This document shows, one piece after another, positions 1-5,894 of a stretch of 5,894 nucleotides of DNA. The notes beneath the pieces were generated by a model. The model did not search any database, was not told the origin of the DNA, and saw nothing but the letters and a program-made list of their open reading frames with translations. The DNA comes from Candidatus Onthocola stercoravium. Its GTDB lineage: Bacteria > Bacillota_I > Bacilli_A > RF39 > UBA660. The DNA is taken from the NCBI GenBank assembly GCA_018711775.1, contig DVHV01000196.1:1-5894 (forward strand). The letters are read 5' to 3'. The number at the start of each line of letters is the position of its first letter. The stretch's first letter is position 1. A program made the position numbers and the translations under genes.

Positions 1-2
1 GT

Positions 3-320
3 AATCCTAACTTAGCTGTTTACGAAGTTTTAGATAAGTTAATAGAACATGAATTTTACTATAATGGTGACTTTGATCCGGAGGGATTACTTATTGCTGA
101 CAGATTAAAATGTAGATATAAAAACTTAAAATTTTTATTTTATGATGACGTTCATTTTGAAAAGTGTGCATCTGATAAAGTAATTACTGACAGTCGTATT
201 AAAAAGTTAGATAATATTAAAAGTAAAGATTTGGAAATTATAAAGAATATAATTATTAGAAGTAAAAGAATAGGTTATCAAGAAAGATTAATTGATGATA
301 TACACGATTATATAAAATAA
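3..320 (+). CDS. C-terminal part of a DUF2399/TIGR02679-type TOPRIM protein (JetD-like), 5' truncated by window edge
   Basis: The frame is open from the left edge (codons from base 3) to TAA at 318-320, giving 105 residues with no start in view. It opens with NPNLAVYEVLDKL, followed by the motif YYNGDFDPEGLLIADRL (about residues 19-35 of the fragment). The acidic DxD in GDFD after a hydrophobic strand is the TOPRIM metal-binding signature as it appears in DUF2399 proteins. The end, GYQERLIDDI, matches the usual C-terminal helix of that family. From family knowledge, DUF2399 proteins act as the nuclease subunit (JetD) of the Wadjet variants built from DUF2397, DUF2398, a TIGR02680 SMC-like ATPase and DUF2399; these cleave circular plasmid DNA. 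Inference: this may be the last gene of such a locus, but the partners would lie to the left. A stand-alone DUF2399 gene is the alternative. The family call is fairly firm; membership of a defence system is not shown here. Confidence 0.72.
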   Translation, partial: NPNLAVYEVLDKLIEHEFYYNGDFDPEGLLIADRLKCRYKNLKFLFYDDVHFEKCASDKVITDSRIKKLDNIKSKDLEIIKNIIIRSKRIGYQERLIDDIHDYIK

Positions 321-324
321 TAAA

Positions 325-330
325 GGAGAG
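325..330 (+). promoter_or_regulatory. Ribosome binding site of the 606-residue gene
   Basis: GGAGAG lies within AAAGGAGAG, in the 16-nt gap after the upstream stop. The GGAG core is 8 nt before the ATG at 337. It supports that start and suggests continued transcription from the upstream gene, since no promoter fits in the gap. Confidence 0.8.
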
Positions 331-336
331 TTAATT

Positions 337-2157
337 ATGTTTGAAGATTTATTTGGGTTTAATAAGATTAATTTTTTATTTAATAAAAAAATTGAAGGTG
401 ATTATGAAAATATTTTAAATAATTATACGAAAGAACAACTGGAACATATATTAAATTTTTTAAATATTTCTTATAAAAGTAATTTAAAAAAGAAAAAACT
501 AGTTGAATTGTTAAAAAATTATATATTTAATAATTTAGATGATATTGTTAGTAACTTACCTATAGTTATGTTAGAAAATTTAGATGACTTAGTAAATGAT
601 TCAGATGGATATTGTCTAGAGTTATGTGATTTAGGTTTAACATTTGGTTATGATTGTGCTGATGATTATAAATTGTATTTACCAAATGATTTAAAAAACA
701 AATTGAAACATGTAATTAATAAAGATGTTTATAAAAAAGTATGGCTTAGTGATATTAAAGAATTTGTTAAGTTGTATTTTTGGACGTATGGCTTAGTTTC
801 TAAAGAAATAATAGTGGAAGAATATGAATCTTTAGTACATAAAAAAGTTGATTGGACTTGGATATTTGAAAAATTAAATGATGAATTTACAACATATGAA
901 ATAAATAATGAAGAGTTTTTATGGCCCAAAAGTGTGTTGTTAGATCCTTTAAAAGAAGATATTAGTTTAGATTTTTATTATCCGGGAAAAGAAATTATTG
1001 TTTTAAATATGGCTTATTGCTTAGATATAATTAAAAAAATTGCGGGATTTTTAAATATAGAAGATGAAAGAATATTAAATAGTTTTATAAAATACGTTTT
1101 ATTAAAATATCAAGATAATGCTAAAATAGTAAGTGATTTTACTCTAGAATATAATTTAAATAAAAAACAAAGTGATGAATTAGAAAAAATATTAGATGTA
1201 GATTTTCTGTTTCCAGTTTGGCAATATGGTGGTAGAACAAAAGAACAACATGATATTAAGTATTTTAATTTGACTAAAATGCCAAAGGATAAAAAACTTT
1301 TAAGTTGTTTAAAAGCGTTGGATAATATAGCAATTTCTAGATTGTATGATGCATATGACGTTAAATCTTTAAAGGCACTTCGAGATGCAATTATGATGTC
1401 ATTTGAAGATATAGTTATAAACTTTGATAATGAATTTATTGATTATTTATTAAATATATATGAAGTAGAAGATGAATTGCCTTTTTCTAGTGGAATTGTT
1501 GTAGGATTTTTTTACTTATATAAAGGTGAAGATAAGGAATCAATTATAATACCTAGAGAAATTGAACAAATATTAAAAAGAAATACATATGATGATGACA
1601 TTTTTAGCAATGATTTAATTTATGGTTATTTAGTTTATAATGGAGCTTTAGAAAGAAAAACTTTACAATCTATTTTAGAAAGCAGGCATGATATTCATTT
1701 TACATTATCTGAATTAGATCGTTTGGTGATTAGTCATGGGGTATTTATTCAAAATGGTTTGTATGTATTAGTTAATAATATGGATAAGGAAATTTTAAAA
1801 GATATCTTGGTTGGCCAAGAAAAGTATGGAATAAAAGAATTAATTTATGATGATACAATTTTGTGGTTAGATGATATTATTGCTGATGAACTAGGGTATA
1901 TATTGGAAAATGCTGATTTAAAAGATATGGAAAGAGATTTTTTAATTGTTTCAACGATTTATATGATGCATATTAATAAGTATTCTCTTGATACAATAAA
2001 ACAAATGATGCAAGATAATGGCATAAGTTTAAATAAAAGAGTTGAAAGGAAATTTGATAGTAAAGTAATAGAGTTTTTAGATGAAATTCCTTTATGGGTA
2101 AGTGGGGGATACTCTCATGCAGAATTAGATAATGAAAATGTTACTTTACCGTTTTAA
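337..2157 (+). CDS. Hypothetical protein with tandem internal duplication and Rho_N/SAP-like N-terminus
   Basis: I do not recognise a named function for this 606-residue protein. No signal peptide or membrane segment is visible, so it is probably cytoplasmic. Residues 30-63 (TKEQLEHILNFLNIS, then a Lys-rich LKKKKLVELL) resemble the Rho N-terminal/SAP-like helical fold, which often binds nucleic acid. The protein appears to be two diverged copies of one module, about residues 29-304 and 320-597. Matching landmarks are LDDIVSNL (67-74) with FEDIVINF (356-363); LYLPNDLKNKL (113-123) with IIIPREIEQIL (403-413); a winged-helix-like stretch LYFWTYGLVSKEIIVEEY (146-163) with IYGYLVYNGALERKTLQS (428-445); and FPVWQYGGRTKEQ (292-304) with IPLWVSGGYSHAEL (584-597). 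The W-x-x-x-G ending resembles the tail of some Firmicutes proteins that carry a SEC-C zinc motif next to it, but no CxC zinc motif is present. It starts 16 nt after the DUF2399 gene and ends 6 nt before the next gene. The reading frame is secure; a nucleic-acid role is only an inference from the N-terminus. Confidence 0.85.
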   Translation: MFEDLFGFNKINFLFNKKIEGDYENILNNYTKEQLEHILNFLNISYKSNLKKKKLVELLKNYIFNNLDDIVSNLPIVMLENLDDLVNDSDGYCLELCDLGLTFGYDCADDYKLYLPNDLKNKLKHVINKDVYKKVWLSDIKEFVKLYFWTYGLVSKEIIVEEYESLVHKKVDWTWIFEKLNDEFTTYEINNEEFLWPKSVLLDPLKEDISLDFYYPGKEIIVLNMAYCLDIIKKIAGFLNIEDERILNSFIKYVLLKYQDNAKIVSDFTLEYNLNKKQSDELEKILDVDFLFPVWQYGGRTKEQHDIKYFNLTKMPKDKKLLSCLKALDNIAISRLYDAYDVKSLKALRDAIMMSFEDIVINFDNEFIDYLLNIYEVEDELPFSSGIVVGFFYLYKGEDKESIIIPREIEQILKRNTYDDDIFSNDLIYGYLVYNGALERKTLQSILESRHDIHFTLSELDRLVISHGVFIQNGLYVLVNNMDKEILKDILVGQEKYGIKELIYDDTILWLDDIIADELGYILENADLKDMERDFLIVSTIYMMHINKYSLDTIKQMMQDNGISLNKRVERKFDSKVIEFLDEIPLWVSGGYSHAELDNENVTLPF

Positions 2158-2163
2158 GCGTTT

Positions 2164-2388
2164 ATGGATGAATTAAAGAAATATGGTAAAAATATTTTAA
2201 TAAATGATTATGAGGCAAGTGTATTATTGAAATACAATATCGATGTTACTAAATGTAGTTCAATTGATGAAGTATTACTTTTAGTTGATAGAATAGATGA
2301 TGACTTATCGGATGAAGAATACGATGAACTAGATTATGTAGCAAGTGTGCTTGCAGAGAGAAAATATTATATGGAGACAAATAAATGA
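2164..2388 (+). CDS. Small acidic hypothetical protein (74 residues)
   Basis: The product is not recognised. It is short and acidic, with an N-terminal half of the form MDELKKYGKNILINDYEAS, a single Cys at residue 31, then an acidic run DRIDDDLSDEEYDELDY (42-58) and a helical tail. No membrane segment, zinc site or known toxin/antitoxin signature is visible. The sequence looks like a helical globular domain with uniform composition, so it is more than a random open frame. The start ATG (2164) is 6 nt after the previous stop and has no ribosome binding site, since the bases before it are GTTTTAAGCGTTT; translation probably relies on ribosomes terminating at 2157. Its TGA stop overlaps the ATG of tag (ATGA, 2385-2388), so the two are probably translationally coupled. 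The position between the duplicated protein and tag suggests co-expression but does not reveal a function. Confidence 0.75.
   Translation: MDELKKYGKNILINDYEASVLLKYNIDVTKCSSIDEVLLLVDRIDDDLSDEEYDELDYVASVLAERKYYMETNK
2373..2376 (+). promoter_or_regulatory. Ribosome binding site of tag, inside the upstream gene
   Basis: GGAG lies within the final codons of the 74-residue gene (Met-Glu-Thr), 8 nt before the ATG at 2385. Together with the ATGA overlap it confirms the tag start and the coupling of the two genes. Confidence 0.75.
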
Positions 2389-2933
2389 AAAGATGCTTTT
2401 GGGTAAATATGGAAAATCCTTTATATGTCGATTATCATGATTTTGAATGGGGAGTTCCTAAGTATGATGACCATGAATTATATGAGTTATTAATATTAGA
2501 AATGTTTCAAGCTGGTCTTTCTTGGGAAACAATATTAAATAAGAGAGAAAATTTTAGAAAAGCTTTTGATAATTTTAACCATCAAAAAATAGTGAATTAT
2601 GATGAAGATAAAATAAATGAATTAATGCAAGATAAAGGAATAATTCGTAATAGAAGAAAGATTGAAGCAATGATAAATAATACTAAAATTTTTATGGGTA
2701 TTCAAAAAGAGTATGGTTCATTTGCCAATTTTATATGGAGTTTTACTGATAACAAAGTAATAATAACTGATAGTAAAGTTGTTAGTAATGAATTATCTGA
2801 TACTATATCAAAAGAATTAAGGAAACGCGGTATGAAATTTGTAGGTACAGTTATAATATATTCATATTTACAAGCAATTGGAGTTATTAATAGTCATGAT
2901 AATGATTGTTTTAAAATGGAAAATACTTTATAA
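2385..2933 (+). CDS. tag: DNA-3-methyladenine glycosylase I
   Basis: The enzyme removes 3-methyladenine from alkylated DNA, starting base excision repair in the cytoplasm. At 182 residues it has the normal family length. The family layout is intact: an N-terminal RCFWV, then PLYVDYHDFEWGVP (12-25), FQAGLSWETIL (41-51), GIIRNRRKIEA (85-95) and KRGMKFVGTVIIYSYLQAIG (147-166). Known from the E. coli enzyme: zinc is held by Cys4, His17, His175 and Cys179. The equivalents here are Cys4, His18, His171 and Cys175 (HDNDC), all present. Glu39, just before the QAGLSW motif, corresponds to the conserved acidic residue Glu38 of E. coli, and Tyr17, Trp22 and Trp47 match aromatic residues of the base pocket. 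The protein should therefore be active. It overlaps the 74-residue gene by ATGA and is followed by tex after 20 nt. No Ada-type operator can be seen, and expression is probably that of the operon. Confidence 0.97.
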   Translation: MKRCFWVNMENPLYVDYHDFEWGVPKYDDHELYELLILEMFQAGLSWETILNKRENFRKAFDNFNHQKIVNYDEDKINELMQDKGIIRNRRKIEAMINNTKIFMGIQKEYGSFANFIWSFTDNKVIITDSKVVSNELSDTISKELRKRGMKFVGTVIIYSYLQAIGVINSHDNDCFKMENTL

Positions 2934-2940
2934 TTGTAGT

Positions 2941-2944
2941 GAGG
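2941..2944 (+). promoter_or_regulatory. Ribosome binding site of tex
   Basis: GAGG within GTGAGGT in the 20-nt gap between tag and tex, 9 nt before the ATG at 2954. It is the only plausible site for this start; the gap holds no terminator or clear promoter. Confidence 0.7.
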
Positions 2945-2953
2945 TAAAATATA

Positions 2954-5095
2954 ATGAATGAAGAAATAATAAGTAAAGTTAGTAAAAAAATAAATTTAAA
3001 AGAATATCAAATCAAAAATGTTATTGGTTTGTTAAGTGAAGGGGCAACAATTCCTTTTATTGCTAGATATCGTAAAGAAGTAACTGGCAATTTAAATGAA
3101 GAAGAATTGAGACTCATCGAAACCGAGTATAATTATGCAGTTAATTTACAGATGAGAAAAGATGATGTTAAGAGATTAATCGATGAAAAAGGAATGCTTA
3201 CACCAGAACTTGTTAAAGCAATAGATGAAGCAACTAAATTAAGTGAAGTAGAAGATATCTATACACCATTTAAAGAAAAGAGAAAGACTAAAGGTACGGA
3301 AGCAATTAAGATGGGACTTGAACCTTTAGCAAAGATTATCATGACATTTCCTAATAAGACTAGAGATGAAATAGCTAAAGAATTCTTAAATGATCAAGTT
3401 AAAACTGTGGATGATGCTATGATGCATGCCGGATATATCATTGCGGACTGGATAAGTGATAAACCAAAGTATCGAAAATTTATTAGAAATTACTATTGGT
3501 ATAATGGGGTAGTTAAAGGAAAACTTAAGAAAAATGCAGAAGATCCTAATAAAGTCTATGAAATATATTATGACTTTGAACAAAAGATTACGAATTTGAA
3601 ACCGCATCAAACTTTAGCTATTGCGAGAGCCGATAAAGAAAAGGTTGTAACTTATAGTTTAAGTGTCGATAGTAAAAAAGTATTAGAATACTTACATGAT
3701 GAAGTAATTGGTAATAAAAAAAGTCCATTAGTACCTGATATGGAAACATATATTGAAGATGCTTGGAAGAGACTTTTAGAACCTAGTTTAGAGAGAGATA
3801 TCAAAGCAGAATTATATGATAAGGCTAGTGAATTTGGTATTAATGAATTTGGTAATAATTTGGAAAATTTACTTTTAACACCACCGATTAAAGGGTGTGT
3901 GGTAATGGGCTTTGATCCAGCTTTTAGAACTGGTTGTAAGTTAGCGGTGTTATCACCAACTGGAGAAGTTTTAGAAATTGGAGTAATATATCCACATGAA
4001 CCTAAAAAAGAAGTCGATATGGCTGAGAAAATTATGCTTGCCTTAATGCAAAAACATGGAGTTAAGATTATTGCAATCGGTAATGGAACAGCGTCAAGAG
4101 AAAGTGAAGCATTTGTTGCTAACTTAATCAAAAAATATAATTTGGATGTTAAATATGTAATTGTCAGTGAAGCTGGAGCTAGTGTATACTCAGCATCACC
4201 ACTTGCTAAAAAAGAATTCCCAGATTATTCAGTAGAGCAAAGAAGTGCTGTAAGTATTGGAAGAAGACTACAAGATGCTTTATCGGAACTAGTTAAAATT
4301 GATCCTAAAAGTATTGGAGTAGGACTTTATCAACATGATTTGAAACAAAAAGAATTAGATGAAGAATTAGGGTTCGTTGTAAGTAAAGTTGTTAATAAAG
4401 TTGGGGTTAATTTAAATAATGCTAGTGAAAGTATATTAAATTATGTTTCTGGTCTTAGTAAAAGTATTATTAAAAAAATCTTAGATTATCGAAAGAAGAA
4501 AGGTGTTATCAAATCTCGAGAAGAATTAAGAAAAGTGGAAGGTAATGATAAAGCTTTCGAACAATCAGCAGGGTTCTTAAGAATATTTGATGGGGATAAT
4601 CCGTTAGATAAAACTAATATTCATCCAGAAGATTATGAACTTGTTAACAAAATTTTACAAGATAACAATATCGATGTAGCTAGGGTTGGTACTGATTATA
4701 TGAAAGAAAAAATCGATGCCTTAAATAAAAATGAAGTAATGAATAAGTACGATATTTCGGAAGAAAAATGGGATTTAATTAAGAATAATTTAGTTAATGG
4801 GGTAATTGATCCACGTGATGAAGTAAAACAAATGACTTTACGTAGTGATATACTTACTATCGATGATTTAGAACTTGGCATGAGTTTAGAAGGAACTGTT
4901 CGTAATGTTACAGCATTCGGAGCCTTTGTTGACATTGGTTTACACGATGATGCTTTAGTTCATATATCAAAAATGAGTAAAGAATTTGTCAAACATCCGA
5001 GTGAAATATTAAAAGTAGGGGATATTATTAATGTCTATATTTGTGGCATTGAAAAAGAAAAAGGACGCGTTAGTCTATCTTTGATTGAGGAGTAA
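2954..5095 (+). CDS. tex: Tex family RNA-binding transcriptional accessory protein
   Basis: Tex is a conserved cytoplasmic nucleic-acid-binding protein related to eukaryotic Spt6; in several bacteria it affects transcription, toxin expression and stress fitness, but its exact biochemical role is not settled. At 713 residues this copy is near the usual length and complete. Domains in order: the N-terminal helical Tex region with the hallmark EGATIPFIARYRKEVTG (29-45) and DIYTPFKEKRKTK (101-113); the YqgF/RNase H-like domain starting GFDPAFRTGCKLAVL (319-333), with GNGTASRE (376-383) and VSEAGASVYSAS (404-415); helix-hairpin-helix segments (about 484-545, with LNNASESILNYVSGLS and KVEGNDKAFEQSAGFLRI); and a C-terminal S1 RNA-binding domain (about 640-711, with GTVRNVTAFGAFVDIG and HISKMS). 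It sits 20 nt after tag. Its stop is 1 nt before the next start, and its last codons supply that gene's ribosome binding site. Its codon use looks a little less AT-extreme than its neighbours (more ATC and CGT), as expected of a conserved core gene. Confidence 0.98.
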   Translation: MNEEIISKVSKKINLKEYQIKNVIGLLSEGATIPFIARYRKEVTGNLNEEELRLIETEYNYAVNLQMRKDDVKRLIDEKGMLTPELVKAIDEATKLSEVEDIYTPFKEKRKTKGTEAIKMGLEPLAKIIMTFPNKTRDEIAKEFLNDQVKTVDDAMMHAGYIIADWISDKPKYRKFIRNYYWYNGVVKGKLKKNAEDPNKVYEIYYDFEQKITNLKPHQTLAIARADKEKVVTYSLSVDSKKVLEYLHDEVIGNKKSPLVPDMETYIEDAWKRLLEPSLERDIKAELYDKASEFGINEFGNNLENLLLTPPIKGCVVMGFDPAFRTGCKLAVLSPTGEVLEIGVIYPHEPKKEVDMAEKIMLALMQKHGVKIIAIGNGTASRESEAFVANLIKKYNLDVKYVIVSEAGASVYSASPLAKKEFPDYSVEQRSAVSIGRRLQDALSELVKIDPKSIGVGLYQHDLKQKELDEELGFVVSKVVNKVGVNLNNASESILNYVSGLSKSIIKKILDYRKKKGVIKSREELRKVEGNDKAFEQSAGFLRIFDGDNPLDKTNIHPEDYELVNKILQDNNIDVARVGTDYMKEKIDALNKNEVMNKYDISEEKWDLIKNNLVNGVIDPRDEVKQMTLRSDILTIDDLELGMSLEGTVRNVTAFGAFVDIGLHDDALVHISKMSKEFVKHPSEILKVGDIINVYICGIEKEKGRVSLSLIEE
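5087..5092 (+). promoter_or_regulatory. Ribosome binding site for the membrane protein, embedded in the end of tex
   Basis: GAGGAG forms most of the last codons of tex (Glu-Glu, then TAA). It is 4 nt before the ATG at 5097. This decides the start: a TTG at 5085 in the same frame overlaps the site itself and would need another one further upstream, which is not seen. The arrangement implies that translation of the two genes is linked. Confidence 0.75.
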
Positions 5096-5096
5096 T

Positions 5097-5798
5097 ATGA
5101 AATTAATTTTGAATTTAATTAAAATAGCATTAGTATTTTTGTTTATGGCTGGAGTGTTTATTCTTTTAATAAATAAAACATTTATCTATGAAAGTTATGA
5201 GGAAGATATTATGAAAGGCGATGGTATTCCTATTAGTAGATTTATGTATTATCAAGGATTAAGTAAAGATTTAACTGCAACTTTTTTAACCCCACTTAGT
5301 GCTAGATATCTTAATACATATAAGAGTAATTATTTAAATAATTTAGAACAATGTTATGGAAAATATTATTATGATGAAACTAATGATATAACAATAACTA
5401 ATTATAATATTATTGATAATAGTTATTATAGAACAATAAGAATAAGTATGGCTAATGAAAATTATTGTAGTGATGATTATGTACTTAGTGATATGTGGGT
5501 TTATGAATATAATAATGTTAGTAACTATGTTAAAGGGGATATTAGTAAAGATGCAATGGATTTATTAATTAGTACTGTTTATTCAGCAGTTAGAGTAAAT
5601 GATCCAATTATAAACGATGATTATGAAAGTAGTGTTAATTTATCGGTTACTTGTAGTAATTCTGGTAGTGAATATACATTAACTTTTAGTGATTTTAGTG
5701 ATGGAGAGCTTTTGATTGTTAAAGATGATGGAACTAATGAACAATTTGCTGTCTATGAAATTGCAGGTGTTGTAGAGTTTTTAAATACTTTAGTCTAG
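5097..5798 (+). CDS. Hypothetical membrane-anchored protein with extracytoplasmic domain
   Basis: The function is not recognised. With the ATG at 5097 the product has 233 residues. It begins MKLILNLIKIALVFLF and continues hydrophobic to about residue 26, forming one membrane helix with positive residues on the N-terminal side. No lipobox or evident signal-peptidase site follows, so it is more likely a signal anchor than a cleaved signal, leaving about 200 residues outside the membrane. The outer part is rich in Tyr, Asn, Ser and Asp, has three cysteines (86, 124, 186), and ends in a beta-strand-like region (YTLTFSDF, ELLIVKDDG) plus a short helix. Two of the cysteines could form a disulfide, which is an inference. 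The start is 1 nt after the tex stop, so the gene is expressed with tex. An unrecognised lineage-specific envelope protein is the best description; no enzymatic motif is visible. Confidence 0.85.
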   Translation: MKLILNLIKIALVFLFMAGVFILLINKTFIYESYEEDIMKGDGIPISRFMYYQGLSKDLTATFLTPLSARYLNTYKSNYLNNLEQCYGKYYYDETNDITITNYNIIDNSYYRTIRISMANENYCSDDYVLSDMWVYEYNNVSNYVKGDISKDAMDLLISTVYSAVRVNDPIINDDYESSVNLSVTCSNSGSEYTLTFSDFSDGELLIVKDDGTNEQFAVYEIAGVVEFLNTLV

Positions 5799-5831
5799 TA
5801 AATAATTAGTAGTTAGTTTATAATGATGTAA

Positions 5832-5837
5832 AGGAGG
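5832..5837 (+). promoter_or_regulatory. Strong ribosome binding site of the last, partial gene
   Basis: AGGAGG-type match within AAAGGAGGAG (5830-5839), the best ribosome binding site in the window, with GGAGG 6 nt before the ATG at 5844. It is the main evidence that the short open frame running off the right edge is a gene. Confidence 0.85.
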
Positions 5838-5843
5838 AGTCTC

Positions 5844-5894
5844 ATGAAATCGTTTAGTATGAAAGACATTAAATATTTAATATTATATACAATT
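5844..5894 (+). CDS. Start of an unidentified gene, truncated by window edge
   Basis: Seventeen codons are visible, reading MKSFSMKDIKYLILYTI, open to the right edge. The start is well supported by the near-perfect ribosome binding site just before it. The short charged and polar beginning (MKSFSMKDIKY) followed by LILYTI looks like the run-up to a first membrane helix, so a membrane protein is likely, but this is too little to name a family. It lies 45 nt after the membrane-anchored protein gene on the same strand and probably belongs to the same transcript or to one starting in that gap. Confidence 0.7.
   Translation, partial: MKSFSMKDIKYLILYTI

Noticed and set aside
729..929. Antisense open frame within the 606-residue gene (as well as smaller ones at 3386-3610 and 4696-4935 in tex)
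   Set aside because: These are opposite well-supported coding sequence, have unnatural composition and no independent start signals.
2164..2390. Mycoplasma-type code with TGA as Trp
   Set aside because: Trp is encoded by TGG in every gene I checked (for example in tag and in the D-W-T-W stretch of the 606-residue protein), no internal in-frame TGA occurs, and TGA acts as the stop in the ATGA overlap.
3652..4131. Antisense open frame of 159 codons within tex
   Set aside because: It lies wholly opposite the conserved YqgF-containing part of tex, has no ribosome binding site evidence and a low-complexity Ser/Leu/Ile-rich translation typical of a shadow frame.
5085..5096. TTG start at 5085 giving a 237-residue version of the membrane protein
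   Set aside because: The TTG overlaps the GAGGAG that serves the ATG at 5097, and the added residues (MRSN) contribute nothing; the ATG gives a normal signal-anchor N-terminus.
5819..5824. Perfect TATAAT in the gap before the last partial gene, as a -10 promoter element
   Set aside because: No TTGACA-like hexamer sits 16-18 bases upstream and no extended TG motif is present. The start would fall at about 5831, directly on the ribosome binding site. In such AT-rich DNA the hexamer is expected by chance.
5799..5843. Possible terminator between the membrane protein gene and the last gene
   Set aside because: Only weak, imperfect TAAA/TTTA pairing is visible, with no G+C-rich stem and no following T-tract.

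Overview
The window comes from an AT-rich, low-G+C Gram-positive-type bacterium, most likely a member of the Bacillota (gut Bacilli or an Erysipelotrichia-like lineage). The grounds are the A/T-dominated codon choice (AGT for Ser, TTA for Leu, AGA for Arg), the strong AGGAGG-type ribosome binding sites, and proteins of Firmicutes character. Every Trp codon I checked is TGG, and TGA serves as a stop in the ATGA junction at 2385-2388, so the standard bacterial code is used rather than the Mycoplasma code. The species is an inference and is not fixed by the sequence.

All genes lie on the + strand and are tightly packed, with gaps of 16, 6, -4, 20, 1 and 45 nt. The order is: (1) the 3' end of a gene for a DUF2399/TIGR02679-type TOPRIM protein (3-320), the family that supplies the JetD nuclease in one class of Wadjet systems; (2) a 606-residue protein of unknown function (337-2157) that reads as two diverged copies of one ~280-residue module, with a Rho_N/SAP-like start; (3) a 74-residue acidic hypothetical protein (2164-2388); (4) DNA-3-methyladenine glycosylase I, tag (2385-2933); (5) the RNA-binding transcription accessory protein tex (2954-5095); (6) a single-pass membrane-anchored hypothetical protein (5097-5798); (7) the first 17 codons of a further gene (5844 to the right edge).

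The spacing suggests one co-transcribed unit, or a few overlapping ones. Genes 3 and 4 are translationally coupled by ATGA, and the ribosome binding site of gene 6 lies inside the last codons of tex. No terminator hairpin and no convincing promoter can be seen. tag and tex are ordinary housekeeping functions (alkylation repair; transcription and RNA handling). The least explained part is the left third, where a possible plasmid-defence nuclease end is followed at once by an unrecognised internally duplicated protein. The upstream neighbours needed to judge a Wadjet locus lie outside the window. No RNA genes, CRISPR arrays, insertion sequences or nucleotide-level repeats were seen.
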